Source: Gammaproteobacteria bacterium
GTDB lineage: Bacteria; Pseudomonadota; Gammaproteobacteria; Steroidobacterales; Steroidobacteraceae
Direction of reading: 5' to 3'
Assembly (NCBI GenBank): GCA_027365225.1
Contig: DAHXNV010000005.1
Location: 27,004 to 91,003 of the forward strand
DNA: 64,000 bases
In this document: one piece after another, positions 53,828 to 62,760 of the stretch
Layout of the letters: each line of letters begins with the position of its first letter
Numbering within the stretch: position 1 is the stretch's first letter
Translations under genes and position numbers: made by a program
Notes under the pieces: model-generated
The model's input: only the letters and a program-made list of their open reading frames with translations
Told to the model about the DNA's origin: nothing
The model's database searches: none

Positions 53828-54892
53828 ATGGCGCGTGCCGCCCGGCCCCGCTCCGCGAGTCCGCGCCGTACGCGCCCCGCACGCAAGGCCTGGAGCCGGC
53901 TGGGCGACGATGAGTTGCTGAAGCTGCGGTTCTGCGACCTCGGGCTCACGGTGCGCGGCTCGCCGATCGCGCGCGGCGTGCGCCGTCTATACAGCGAGCT
54001 GCAGGCGCGCGGAATCCGCTGCCAGCCGCACGTGTGGCTTGCCGAGGAATGGTTCACTCCGGATGGCGTGCCGGGGATCGCGGTGCCGTTTTATCTGGCG
54101 CATCCGCGCCTGAGGCGGCTCGAGCAGCACCTCATGACGCAGGCCGAGGGCGGCAATTCCCGGTGGTTCATGCGGATTTTGCGCCATGAGGCGGGCCATG
54201 CGATCGACAACGCCTATCGCCTGCGCCGGCGCAAGTGTTGGCGCGAAGTGTTCGGGCCCGCCTCGCGGCGCTACCCGCTGCGCTACACGGCGCGACCGGC
54301 CAGCCGGCGCTACGTGCATCATCTGGAAGACTGGTATGCGCAGGCACATCCGACCGAGGATTTCGCCGAGACGTTCGCCGTGTGGCTGACGCCGCGCTCG
54401 GCGTGGCGTACGCGCTACGCCGACTGGCCCGCGATGCGCAAGCTCCTGCTGGTCGATCAGCTGATGGCCGAAGTCCGCGGCCGCGCGCCGCCGGTGCGCA
54501 ATCGAACCCGCATCGAGCCGATCGAGACCAACCGGCAAACGCTCGGCGAGCACTATCGCCGCAAGCTCGCCCGCTACGGACAGTACCGCCGGAGCACGAT
54601 CGATGTGTTGTTGCAATGGCTGTTCAGCGCCGAGCGGCCGCGGCGCGACGCGCTTCGGGTCTCGACGCTGCTGCGAGCCAACCGGAGCGCGCTGATCGAA
54701 GCGGTCTCGCGCGAGCTTGGCTTGACGCGCTATAGTGTGCGCGAAATCATGCGCGCCGTGATAGACCGAAGCGTAGCGTTACAACTGTACATCCGCGGTG
54801 ACCGCCGTGACGCCGTGCATGTCGCACGCTGGATGTTGGAGAGATTGGCGTCGCTGTATTCGCAGGGCGAGACACCGCATATGCCGCTATGA
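53828..54892 (+). CDS. putative zinc-binding metallopeptidase
   Basis: A 354-residue protein with HExxH as His120-Glu-Ala-Gly-His124 (LRHEAGHAIDNAYRL) and a third-ligand candidate in HPTEDFAETFAVWL, followed by VDQLMAEVRG. It resembles the putative zinc-binding peptidase family often found beside ATP-grasp ligases. The N terminus is very basic (Arg/Pro-rich, residues 1-22). Its stop overlaps the ATP-grasp start (ATGA), so the two are co-translated. Substrate unknown. Confidence 0.78.
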   Translation: MARAARPRSASPRRTRPARKAWSRLGDDELLKLRFCDLGLTVRGSPIARGVRRLYSELQARGIRCQPHVWLAEEWFTPDGVPGIAVPFYLAHPRLRRLEQHLMTQAEGGNSRWFMRILRHEAGHAIDNAYRLRRRKCWREVFGPASRRYPLRYTARPASRRYVHHLEDWYAQAHPTEDFAETFAVWLTPRSAWRTRYADWPAMRKLLLVDQLMAEVRGRAPPVRNRTRIEPIETNRQTLGEHYRRKLARYGQYRRSTIDVLLQWLFSAERPRRDALRVSTLLRANRSALIEAVSRELGLTRYSVREIMRAVIDRSVALQLYIRGDRRDAVHVARWMLERLASLYSQGETPHMPL

Positions 54893-55911
54893 AGAAACTG
54901 CGCACGCTGGTCGTCGTGCACTCGAGCCTGGTGCCGCCGGAGTCCCTCGAGGGACATACCGACAAGGAAATCGACGAGTGGCGCACCGAGTACAACGTCA
55001 TCACGACGCTGCGTGACTGTGGGCACGATGTCCGATGCCTGGGCGTGCTCGACACGCTGACGGAAATGCGTCAGACGATAGCCGAATGGCAGCCGAACGT
55101 GGTGTTCAACCTGCTCGAGGAGTTCAACGGCATCGTCACCTACGACCAGCATGTCGTGGCTTACCTGGAGCTGCTGCGCCAACCGTATACCGGGTGTAAT
55201 CCGCGTGGTCTGCTGCTGTCGCGCGACAAGCCGCTGTCCAAGCAGCTGCTGGCTTATCATCGTATTCCGACGCCGGGTTTCGCGGTGTTCCGGCGCGGCG
55301 CCCGGGTGCGCGTGCCCCGCAAACTCGCCTTTCCGCTGTTCGTGAAGTCGACCACCGAGGATGCTTCCCTCGGTATCGCCCAGGCCTCGGTGGTGGAGGA
55401 TGCCGCGCGCCTGAAGGAACGTGTCGAGTTCATGTACGAGCAGATCGGCTCCGACGCGCTGGTCGAGGCGTACATCCCGGGCCGCGAGCTGTATGTCGGG
55501 GTTCTCGGCAACGATCGACTGACGCGGTTGCCGGTCTGGGAAATGGTTTTCGGCCGGATGCCGGAATCGCTCCCGGCGATCGCGACGCGCAAGGTCAAAT
55601 GGGACCGCTCGTACCGCGACCGCTATGGGATCACGACGCGCGCGGCGAGCGACCTGCCGGAGGGAGTGCTGGCGCAGCTCGATAAGCTCTCGCGGCGCAT
55701 CTACCGGGCGCTCGGCATGTCGGGCTATGCCCGCATGGACTTTCGCCTCGCCGCCGATGGGCGCATCTATGCGCTGGAAGCCAACGCGAATCCCAACCTG
55801 GAGGAGGGCGAGGACTTCGCGGAGTCGGCGCTCGCCGCCGGCATCAAGTACAGCGAGCTGCTCGAGCGGCTGATGTCCCTTGGCCTGTCCTACCGGGCGC
55901 TGTGGCGCTGA
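54889..55911 (+). CDS. ATP-grasp ligase (D-Ala-D-Ala ligase-like)
   Basis: A 340-residue ATP-grasp protein. VVFNLLEEFNGIVTYDQHVVAYLELL corresponds to the N-terminal D-Ala-D-Ala ligase region, PYTGCNPRGLLLSRDK to the substrate loop, LFVKSTTEDASLGIAQASVV to the ATP-binding segment and YALEANANPNLEEGEDFA to the Mg2+ site (E-x-N-x-N-P). It is probably not the cell-wall Ddl: the neighbours suggest a peptide-forming or -modifying role, with the zinc peptidase overlapping it by four bases. Confidence 0.82.
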   Translation: MKKLRTLVVVHSSLVPPESLEGHTDKEIDEWRTEYNVITTLRDCGHDVRCLGVLDTLTEMRQTIAEWQPNVVFNLLEEFNGIVTYDQHVVAYLELLRQPYTGCNPRGLLLSRDKPLSKQLLAYHRIPTPGFAVFRRGARVRVPRKLAFPLFVKSTTEDASLGIAQASVVEDAARLKERVEFMYEQIGSDALVEAYIPGRELYVGVLGNDRLTRLPVWEMVFGRMPESLPAIATRKVKWDRSYRDRYGITTRAASDLPEGVLAQLDKLSRRIYRALGMSGYARMDFRLAADGRIYALEANANPNLEEGEDFAESALAAGIKYSELLERLMSLGLSYRALWR

Positions 55912-56423
55912 GGCGGGCCGCGGCCCGCCGGAACCGCCCGAGTCCGCCTCGGCTTGCCTTCTGCGCTTCTCCCGCTGTAGCCAGAGGCGACCGCGGCTGA
56001 GCAAGCCGGGTGGCCGGAGCGGCGCCGTGTGGCGCGCTGCGGTGTGTGGCCGCCGCCATTGGCCACGCGACGAACAGCATGATTGCGCTCCTTCGGCACA
56101 GCTGGGCGTCGCTCGCTTGCGCGAGCCTCGGCCGCACGCCCACCTGTGGCTCGTGTTTCAAGTGATCGGTCGCGCTGGCGCAGCCGCTTCGGTTCGCACC
56201 AAGCCCCAGTAGTGTTGGGTCACCTGCGGGCCCGAGGGGTTCCCGGGCACAGGGAAATCGCGTTGGCGCGCACCCGTTGCAGCAGCACTCCCGGCGGCAG
56301 GCTGCCAGCGTCGACCGTGCCGTGGCCGGGAGATTCCGATGGATTTCACAACTCGGCGCGATCGACTTTGTCAAACCGTTGTCATTCCATGTAAGAGGGA
56401 ATTGCCCGGGAGGTCATTGCCGT
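55912..56423. other. 512-base gap with no supported gene
   Basis: Frames on both strands (for example 55844-56374 minus) are Ala/Arg/Pro-rich without known motifs. A weak TTGTCA-18-TAAGAG element at 56368-56397 could be the promoter for the following gene, whose start has GGGAGG about ten bases upstream. Confidence 0.35.
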
Positions 56424-57053
56424 ATGTCCGCAGCGAAAGTCCAGCCGGTCGTCAATCTGAAGGAATATTTCAAGGATGCGCTGCATGCGGCGCTGGTCAA
56501 CCAGCGTCTGTCGGTCGAGGGTGAGACCGAGCATTACGTGGTGAATGTGCTGACCCTGTTCGCACGTTCGGAAGCGCTCTTCGAGCCTACCCCCGCCGGG
56601 CGGCGCCTCAAGCCGCTCGTCATTCTGCTGTCGGAGGCGCTGGAGGCGCGCACGCGCGACGAGCGCAATCGCAGTCTGCAGCGGCTCGGGGACGTGTCGC
56701 TGTTCATTGCCGGCTTCTTTGCGCGCGGATTCGCCCGCAAAGTCGTCGACATCGACTATCACATCGCCATGGGTGGCTGCGCCTACGGCACTTTGGCGCG
56801 CACCGCCACGGCGCGCGGCGGCAGCGCGCTCGCCCAGGTGTTCGCCGAGCTGGCCGAGAAATTCCAGCCCATGGTCGATGCGCTCAACCAGTTGAGCGAG
56901 GCCGGCTACACGCATTCACCCGAGGATCTGCTGCGCCTGTACGAACTGTGGATCAAAACCGGAAGCCGGCGCAGCTACGCGCTGCTGAAGCGGTTGGGCA
57001 TCGAGCCGGTCGGGATCGGGGTCGGCGGCGCCGCGCTGCGCGCGTTGCATTGA
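56424..57053 (+). CDS. conserved protein of unknown function (first of a pair)
   Basis: A 209-residue, mostly helical soluble protein: VNLKEYFKDALHAALVNQRLSV at the start, then FARSEALFEP, DVSLFIAGFFARGFARKVVDIDYHIAMGGCAYGTLA and DLLRLYELWIKTGSRRSYALLKRLGI. I recall similar proteins in other gammaproteobacteria, always with the next gene, but no function. ATG 56424 replaces the track's start 49 codons upstream. Five bases separate it from its partner. Confidence 0.78.
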   Translation: MSAAKVQPVVNLKEYFKDALHAALVNQRLSVEGETEHYVVNVLTLFARSEALFEPTPAGRRLKPLVILLSEALEARTRDERNRSLQRLGDVSLFIAGFFARGFARKVVDIDYHIAMGGCAYGTLARTATARGGSALAQVFAELAEKFQPMVDALNQLSEAGYTHSPEDLLRLYELWIKTGSRRSYALLKRLGIEPVGIGVGGAALRALH

Positions 57054-57058
57054 GCGCC

Positions 57059-57718
57059 ATGTTGCTACGGAACGTACAGCGGCTGATCGGCGGCATCTAC
57101 GATCTCGGTGTCGACTACGACGTGTACGATTTCCTGGTCACCGACCGCGCCAATCTGCCGCCGCAGGTGCGCGCACGTGCCGGCCGCGAAGATCTCATCG
57201 TCGCGCAGCCGGCCGAGCCGGGCGCGGAGATCGCCGTCTCGCTGTACCTCGATCGCGATCTGCTCGAGCGGTTGCGTTGCGAGGATCCGCTGCGCTGCTT
57301 GCACTCGGGCAATGTCGCGGACTGGTGGACGGCGCTCGAGGGCGTCAGTCATTTCGTCTATTTGGCCTGGAACGCCAGCCATGACCGGCCGGTTTCGCTG
57401 CTCGAGCTCGAAATGCAGGCCGAAGTCGACAAATACGTGACCAGCTACTGGCTGTTGCGCCGCCAGAGCCCCGAGCATTTTCCGGCTGAGCTGCACCGGG
57501 CGCTGTTCGAGCGCACGCGCATCGATCCGGGGCTCGCCGACGGCCGCGAGGACCTCTACCGGCACGCCAGCCGCTACGCCGAGCGCTTCTGTCGCCACCT
57601 GGAGTTTTTGCTGCAGGGCGCTCGCGCCGGTGAGCGGCGCGGTGTGCTAGCCGAGCTGCGCCGCTTCTATCGCTTCACCAACGCGCGTAAATTGGCTCAC
57701 ATCGAGCGGCTGGCGTAG
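57059..57718 (+). CDS. conserved protein of unknown function (second of a pair)
   Basis: A 219-residue soluble protein: IGGIYDLGVDYDVYDFLVTDRANL near the start, AEIAVSLYLDRDLLERL, LHSGNVADWWTALEGVSHFVYLAWNA in the centre and a charged helical end (RFYRFTNARKLAHIERLA). No catalytic motif is recognised. It ends at a hairpin before the convergent Nudix gene. The ATG at 57059 (MLLRNVQRL) fits the end of the preceding gene; the track's start at 56948 lies inside it. Confidence 0.76.
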   Translation: MLLRNVQRLIGGIYDLGVDYDVYDFLVTDRANLPPQVRARAGREDLIVAQPAEPGAEIAVSLYLDRDLLERLRCEDPLRCLHSGNVADWWTALEGVSHFVYLAWNASHDRPVSLLELEMQAEVDKYVTSYWLLRRQSPEHFPAELHRALFERTRIDPGLADGREDLYRHASRYAERFCRHLEFLLQGARAGERRGVLAELRRFYRFTNARKLAHIERLA

Positions 57719-57743
57719 GCGCACGGCCGGTCGTGCCGTGTGC
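57719..57743. terminator. hairpin between convergent genes
   Basis: GCGCACGGC and GCCGTGTGC form a nine-base stem (one G-T pair) with a seven-base loop in the 34-base gap between convergent genes. Lacks a T run. Confidence 0.4.
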
Positions 57744-57752
57744 AACCCGGAT

Positions 57753-58298
57753 CTATGGGGACGATGCGCGCTCGTCCGACGAGAGGACATAGCGGGCGCG
57801 CAGCAGGCCAATCGCTGTCTTGCCGTCGCTGATCTCGCCGCTCTCGGCCCACCGGCAGGCCTGCTGGAACGGCAGCCAGTGCACCTCGATGACTTCCGCC
57901 TGCTCGTGCGCCGCCGCGGCGGGCTCGATGTCCGCGGCGAGGAACAGATGCAGAACCTCATTGAAGACGCCCGGTGAGCTGAGGTAGGTCCCGAGGTTGC
58001 GCCATCGGGTGGCACGCACCCCCGCCTCCTCGGTCAACTCGCGCCGCGCCGTCTCGAGCGGCGGCTCACCGGGCTCGAGTTTTCCGGCCGGGAGCTCCCA
58101 AAGCCAGCCGCCGGCGACGTAGCGATATTGGCGCAGCAGGCACACGCGCTGCTGCGCGTCGATCGCCACCGCCACGGCGCCCCCGGGGTGGTGTACGACT
58201 TCCAAGGTCGCCTGGTGCCCGTTAGGCAGCAGCACTTCGTCGGTGGTGACGGAGATGATGCGGCCCTGATAATGCACAGTCTGTCTGGGTGGTGGCAT
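57753..58298 (-). CDS. Nudix hydrolase (ADP-sugar pyrophosphatase type)
   Basis: A 181-residue Nudix enzyme. The box G-x5-E-x7-R-E-U-x-E-E-x-G is complete in GKLEPGEPPLETARRELTEEAG, with WELPAGKLE before it and VHWLPFQQA after. The pattern fits ADP-ribose/ADP-sugar pyrophosphatases, which clear ADP-ribose. ATG 58298 (MPPPRQTVHY) was chosen over the track's 58439. Its neighbourhood (an ADP-ribosylglycohydrolase fusion 4 kb away) makes an ADP-ribose link possible but unproven. Confidence 0.88.
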   Translation of the reverse strand: MPPPRQTVHYQGRIISVTTDEVLLPNGHQATLEVVHHPGGAVAVAIDAQQRVCLLRQYRYVAGGWLWELPAGKLEPGEPPLETARRELTEEAGVRATRWRNLGTYLSSPGVFNEVLHLFLAADIEPAAAAHEQAEVIEVHWLPFQQACRWAESGEISDGKTAIGLLRARYVLSSDERASSP

Positions 58299-58447
58299 CG
58301 TTGCAGGGTAGCACTCCGGGGCCCGCCGGCGCGATGCCGCCCGCGCCGCGCCCGGCGGCATCGCTCGGGCCGCCGTCACGTCGCGGCCGGTTCCTCGCGC
58401 GACACGTACCAATCGTCGACGGCGCTGATCGATTCGCATACCCGCCG

Positions 58448-59185
58448 CTAGCCGTGCGCGCTCAGCAGCGCTTGGATCCGCTCCCGGTTCGGCGAGTAGT
58501 TGTGTTCGCAGGTAATGCCCCTGAAGCAGAATGCCGAGAAGTCGAACGCGCCGAAAATCTGCAGCTCGGTGCCTTCCGTGTCGAGCGAGAGGTAGTCGAC
58601 CACCGGCGGAGCGTCATGCTTTTGCAGCAGGTCGAGCAGCGAAATCGTCGGCGCCTGATAGAAACGTCCGGGTTTGGTCAGACGCCGAAGCTTCCTCTCG
58701 AAGGCCGGCGGGCTGCGCGCAGTGGACAGCACGCCTTTCTCGTAGAACGCAATCGTTCGACCGGAGGTGTCCGAGACGCAGGAGAATTCGATGTGTGCGT
58801 CGCGGTTGCGCTGCAACGCCGCGTGCCAGCAGCGGGCGGGCTCCGCCAGTATCCCCGTCCAACCGTAACGTCGCTCGAGTATGTAGCTGTTGCTGCCGAG
58901 GACGCCGTCGGTCGCGCCGAAGTCGACAAAGTGGCCGCCTTTCTTGAAGAGCAGTTGCGACAGGACGAAAGCATCCTGACCGAACTGCGACCGGAGTTCA
59001 TCGACGTTACCCAGGATCTCGAGGATTTCGGCGGCGTGGGTGGCCGTCAGTCCGTCCGTGCAGGCGAACGGGCGTATCCGCTGCCAGCGCGAGGCATCCT
59101 GCCAAAACCGGCGCCACCGGTCGCGCTTCACCAGGACGCTGTCGTAGTTCAGCCGCTCCAACGCCCGGTTGATACAGATTCGCAC
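58448..59185 (-). CDS. FkbM family methyltransferase
   Basis: A 245-residue SAM-dependent methyltransferase. FVDFGATDGVLGSNSYILE is the SAM-binding motif I of FkbM proteins, and VVDYLSLDTEGTELQIF with CEHNYSPNRERIQALL are later family motifs. These enzymes O-methylate sugars or polyketides in surface glycans. It has no adjacent glycan-synthesis gene, and the neighbouring zone to the right is IS debris, so it may be what is left of a surface-polysaccharide locus. Confidence 0.85.
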   Translation of the reverse strand: MRICINRALERLNYDSVLVKRDRWRRFWQDASRWQRIRPFACTDGLTATHAAEILEILGNVDELRSQFGQDAFVLSQLLFKKGGHFVDFGATDGVLGSNSYILERRYGWTGILAEPARCWHAALQRNRDAHIEFSCVSDTSGRTIAFYEKGVLSTARSPPAFERKLRRLTKPGRFYQAPTISLLDLLQKHDAPPVVDYLSLDTEGTELQIFGAFDFSAFCFRGITCEHNYSPNRERIQALLSAHG

Positions 59186-59203
59186 GATGTTCCCCGGCGC
59201 CGG

Positions 59204-59563
59204 TTACGCCTGCGTCCGGCAATTCCATGATTTCCCGAGAGCCGAGGCCGCCGGACTCAGCTCTTGAGACGAGGGAGTCGCAGCACGGATCGGCCGGTGC
59301 TCGTGGCAGGCAAGGTATCCGACCTCTTGGAGTGCAGCGGTCCCTGCAAGCCTGAGTGCGCCACGGCGGCGGCGGACTCGATTGAAAGCCTGGCCGTCGC
59401 GGTGCGTTGTGTCAATGGAGGCGCGCGCCGGCGTCCGTTCGGCGGGCGCGGCGCGCAGCTGGCGTTGACGTTTGCGGGTGAAGTCAAAGTTTTGGCTATA
59501 TCCGGGTTTGGCAATGACCAACAGCGAAGGATGGGCTGGGTTTCATAGAGTCATATCGTGCAG
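59204..59563. other. 360-base stretch, probably mobile-element debris
   Basis: No supported gene. Open frames on both strands (59204-59521 minus and 59264-59548 plus) lack recognisable motifs. It precedes an ISL3 remnant and looks like fused fragments. Confidence 0.3.
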
Positions 59564-59858
59564 TTAGAGTGTCTTCAAAGTGGAAGCAATATGCTCAGAC
59601 ATATCCGGATCACCGCCGATGAGGTAGATCACGTTGGCGAAGTTATGTAAACCGCGGAAGCCGGAGGCGCGGCCCTTGGCTATCTTGACGATGCGGTTGA
59701 TGCCTTCGGCGACCGCGTTGGTGAGGGAGCGCTCGATGAAGGTGATGGCTTGTCGTAGTGATCGCGCAAGGTGCCAACGAAGGTGCGAAGCGATGGCAAG
59801 CGGCTTCGCAAGGCGGCGGTTATCCAGCGCTCGAGGAAGGCCTCGGCGCTCATATGGC
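59564..59858 (-). pseudogene. ISL3-family transposase C-terminal remnant
   Basis: On the minus strand AEAFLERWITAALRSRLPSLRTF continues in another frame as AITFIERSLTNAVAEGINRIVK and then GRASGFRGLHNFANVIYLIGGD, ending at a stop at 59564. T-N-x-x-x-E-G-x-N-x-x-x-K and G-F-R-x-x-x-N-F are the ISL3 C-terminal motifs. One frameshift lies near 59755 and the N-terminal two-thirds are absent. Confidence 0.7.
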
Positions 59859-60034
59859 CTGACGCCTGTCAAGCTCCCATGGGTCTGGCTCGCAGAGTTT
59901 CGTGCTCCAAAATCTGAATCTTTACCAATCGACGGCGCAACGGTCTCGCGATGCGAGAGCAGAAGTTGGCGATGATGATCAGGCTCATATCCGCAGATTG
60001 GGTACCGGCATTTCATCAACGGAGAGACGGGCCC

Positions 60035-60121
60035 ATGAACGACATTACGATGCTCGAAATTGAGTTGGCAAAGGTAACTACTCACACCCCGAGCCGCACA
60101 CATCGGCGATCCGGGGCTTGA
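60035..60121 (+). pseudogene. IS110-family transposase N-terminal remnant
   Basis: A 28-codon ORF starting MNDITMLEIELAK resembles the IS110 transposase start (M-N-x-I-T-x-x-G-I-D-L-A-K), but the catalytic Asp of the DEDD site is Glu here and the frame stops after 28 residues. The preceding bases (gtaccggcatttcatcaacgg) look like IS110 upstream sequence. Tentative. Confidence 0.4.
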
Positions 60122-60134
60122 CAATATAGAGCGG

Positions 60135-60920
60135 CTACCACGCTGTGGCCCAATCCTTCCAGGGGGACGGGTCAGACAGCGATGGGCGCGTATTTTTTTG
60201 CCGCAACAGTTCTCGAGTAGCCAAATTGCCGCTTATCTTCATCCGCGAGCGGTGGGGCGATCTCAAAGTACGTGCTGGTAAGGTCGTAGAGCAGCACATC
60301 GAAGCTGACGTTGAGCAGTTCGCGCCAGCGCGAGACCAAGTGATCAAACAGCACCGCATTGTGCCACAGCAGCAGATCGTGGCAGTCGTAGAGTGCTGAT
60401 CATCGATTACTTCGTCGGAGTCCAGCAGATCCGGCAGCGCACTCCCGCCATACCATTCCCGGTGCAGCCGCCACTCACTGCCGGGGGAGTGCAGCCGGTA
60501 CACTACCAGGATCAGCAGCACCTCGATCCAGCGCGTACCCATGCGCGAGGGCAGCAAACGTTCCGTCCAGAACTCATCCAGATCCAGCTCACGCCACAAT
60601 TGCAGCGCCAGCCAACACCCGCCCATTGTCGCGGCCGTACGACAGGCATCTGCGACATGCGCAACCGAACCACGGACTCGTCGGGCCACAGCCTTTCGCA
60701 ATCCTCGGGAAACAACGCCAGCGACCGGGGAGCGCTGTTCCTCTCGTCAATCGCTTCAATCGATTTGCGCCGGGCCAGATCCTGCAAGGAGTTGAGTTCC
60801 CCCCAGGTAGAGCGCGTGCCGCTGCACCACCCGATCGCCGCGCACGCGATGGTTCTCCACGACGCTGAAGTAGCGGTGCTCCTTGCCGTCTTTCTTTCGG
60901 ATCCTGGCGCGCAGGAACAT
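60135..60920 (-). pseudogene. IS1634-family transposase pseudogene
   Basis: Read from ATG 60920, the frame begins MFLRARIRKKDGKEHRYFSVVENHRV..VVQRHALYLG; a six-G run then shifts it. The next frame gives LQDLARRKSIEAIDERNSAPRSLALFPEDCERL, and another gives LWRELDLDEFWTERLLPSRMGTRW and GSEWRLHREWYGGSALPDLL, followed by WRELLNVSFDVLLYDLTSTYFE in a further frame. These are consecutive IS1634/IS4-type segments, so the element is broken by at least three frameshifts and truncated after KRQFGYSR. Confidence 0.75.
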
Positions 60921-60991
60921 GACGGGGGTCCATTATGCTCACCCCGCCGTACCTGACCAGCGCCAAGGTCGGCACTACAGCGACTTTCGCC

Positions 60992-61402
60992 TCAGATCGC
61001 GCGCAAGTGCCTGAATCGCCGTTGCCCGCCCGCCCGACCGCGCTCAAATCCGGGCGCGAATGCGCGAGGACGGGCTAACCGTCCCTCGGCGGCGATAGCC
61101 TCGATGCGTGCGATCAGAAGCGCGAAGGCCTGCTCGGCAGCGGGAATGCCAGCTGCGTCCAGAACGCGGCTCATCATGACCACGTAGAGCCTTGGGCGGT
61201 CCGCCGCGAATCGCACGCAATCGTCCCATCCCTTGCGCAGCGCCATCACTGGATCGGCGGATCGGACCGCTGCCTTCTTGCTTTCGAGGAATTGTGCAAA
61301 GGCCTCCGCAATGGCGGCACTCAGTAGTCCGTTGGCGTTGCGATAGTGACGGTAGAGCGTGGGCGCGGTTACGTTTGGAGCGTGAGCCCAGGAAGGGCTC
61401 AC
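60992..61402 (-). pseudogene. TetR-family regulator remnant
   Basis: The frame contains VTAPTLYRHYRNANGLLSAAI, the recognition helix of a TetR repressor, then WDDCVRFAADRPRLYVVMMSRVL and AAEQAFALLIARIEAIAAEG of its ligand domain. The first helices of the DNA-binding domain are replaced (MSPSWAHAPN) and the C terminus changes frame after GRLARP, so the gene is damaged at both ends. Remaining 137 codons are unlikely to make a functional regulator. Confidence 0.65.
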
Positions 61403-61566
61403 CGTCGGTGCCTATCGACTCGTCGGCGCAAGATTCGCAGGATTATGATACGGTTATTCGCTATATTGGCGATCACCTTGCCGCGTCCGATTCTGGGCAT
61501 TTAATATCTGCCGGGTCGCTGACATCGTGCATGTCTTACCGTCAGACGAGAGGTTGAGTACAGCAG

Positions 61567-62379
61567 ATGTCCTTCGCGCCGTCGCCATTCGAGTGGATCC
61601 TGATAGCCATTGTCCTGATCGAAGGGATTGCGATCAAAGTCATTTCCCGCCACTGGAATTCCTATCGGCGAGCCAAGCGCGAAGAGGGCCGCGGGAAACC
61701 CTGGGCATTGCGCCGAGTTCCCGCAGAGACGGTGGATCGGGTGTTTGCGACGCCGGCGCCAAAACTCGGCCATACCGTCTCCACGGAGGTGGCGTTCATC
61801 AGCATAGGCCAGACTGCCGTTGTGGGTGCACCGTCCGACTACGAGTCGTGGATTCTCGCGGTGCTTGCCCGGCAGTCGTCCATGATGTTCGAATTCGGCA
61901 CCTGCACGGGGCGCACCACGTATCTTTGGGCGCGAAACTCCCCTCCTGGCGCAAAAGTGATCACCCTTACGCTGCACCCCGATCAGCTCGACACTTATCG
62001 CCGCGGCGCAAACGACCGCTCTGAAGACGAGGCCGATGCTCTCAAGGAATCGGCCTTCCAGACGTTCGTATACACGGGCACGGATGTCGAGCACAAGGTT
62101 GTACAGCTCTACGGGGACAGCAAGGCGTTCGATCACCGTCCATATCAGGGTCGATGCGATCTGATTTTCGTCGACGGGTCGCATGCCCGGTCGTACGTTG
62201 AAAGCGATTCCCAGAAAGCGCTTCAGATGGTAAAACCCGGCGGCATCGTTCTGTGGCACGACTATCGCGGCCCCCACAGGTCTGGCGGCGTATTCCATGC
62301 CCTCAACGCGCTGGGCAGCAAGCTGCCGCTCATGCAAATCGAGGGGACTTCCCTCGTGGCCTATCGGGCGCCTCTCTGA
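61567..62379 (+). CDS. class I SAM-dependent methyltransferase, membrane-anchored
   Basis: A 270-residue protein. An N-terminal hydrophobic helix (FEWILIAIVLIEGIAIKVI, residues 8-26) is followed by a Rossmann methyltransferase: motif I MFEFGTCTGRTTYLWA, VITLTLHP, then CDLIFVDGSHARSYVESDSQKAL and KPGGIVLWHDYRG. The IFVDGxH and W-H-D-Y pattern resembles the Methyltransf_24 group that often acts on sugars. It is the only intact gene between the IS remnants and has lower GC than the core genes, suggesting transfer. With the FkbM gene 2.4 kb away it may derive from a surface-glycan locus. Confidence 0.82.
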   Translation: MSFAPSPFEWILIAIVLIEGIAIKVISRHWNSYRRAKREEGRGKPWALRRVPAETVDRVFATPAPKLGHTVSTEVAFISIGQTAVVGAPSDYESWILAVLARQSSMMFEFGTCTGRTTYLWARNSPPGAKVITLTLHPDQLDTYRRGANDRSEDEADALKESAFQTFVYTGTDVEHKVVQLYGDSKAFDHRPYQGRCDLIFVDGSHARSYVESDSQKALQMVKPGGIVLWHDYRGPHRSGGVFHALNALGSKLPLMQIEGTSLVAYRAPL

Positions 62380-62679
62380 GAGATCCGGGCACGCGGCGCG
62401 AGTAGCGCGCCTCCGACCACAACCCGTTCGTCGCGTTTGGACTGGATGGGATCGTTGGCGGACCAGCCCTCGATCAAAGTCTCCTGTACGCTCTGGCAGC
62501 TGGCCGAGAACGCGAAGCTCGATCTGCGGCGGCGAAACCTTGCCTCGCCGCAGACACAGCCGCTCAGCCTCGAGCAGTCGGAGCGGCGCATCCAGAGAAG
62601 CCCCCGGACTTGCTTCGCGAGCGCATAGAGTATGCTGAGCGCGTCACTCGAGAGCGATTAAGGCGTTGCAATAAAAAGA
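62380..62679. other. 300-base stretch before the ISL3 left end
   Basis: No supported gene. Short frames contain charged low-complexity sequence (minus: RLCLRRGKVSPPQIELRVLG) that might be the end of a broken gene. It ends at the AT-rich bases that border the ISL3 terminal repeat. Confidence 0.3.
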
Positions 62680-62707
62680 GGGTCTTCGCGTGATCGTGTG
62701 GGTGGAA

Positions 62708-62728
62708 TTTGCTCATTTTTTGAGCAAA
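62708..62728. repeat. 8-bp hairpin inside the ISL3 end
   Basis: TTTGCTCA-ttttt-TGAGCAAA is a perfect inverted repeat 32 bases beyond the transposase stop. It may terminate transposase transcription or shield the element from outside transcription. Confidence 0.6.
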
Positions 62729-62760
62729 TCGCAGGCAGCATGCAGGTAAGGGCTTGTGAA

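Noticed and set aside
53148-53921. 257-residue plus-strand ORF
   Set aside because: Out-of-frame shadow of the phosphatase/ADP-ribosylglycohydrolase gene.
55844-56374. 176-residue minus-strand ORF in the 512-base gap
   Set aside because: No recognisable family and it overlaps the end of the ATP-grasp gene.
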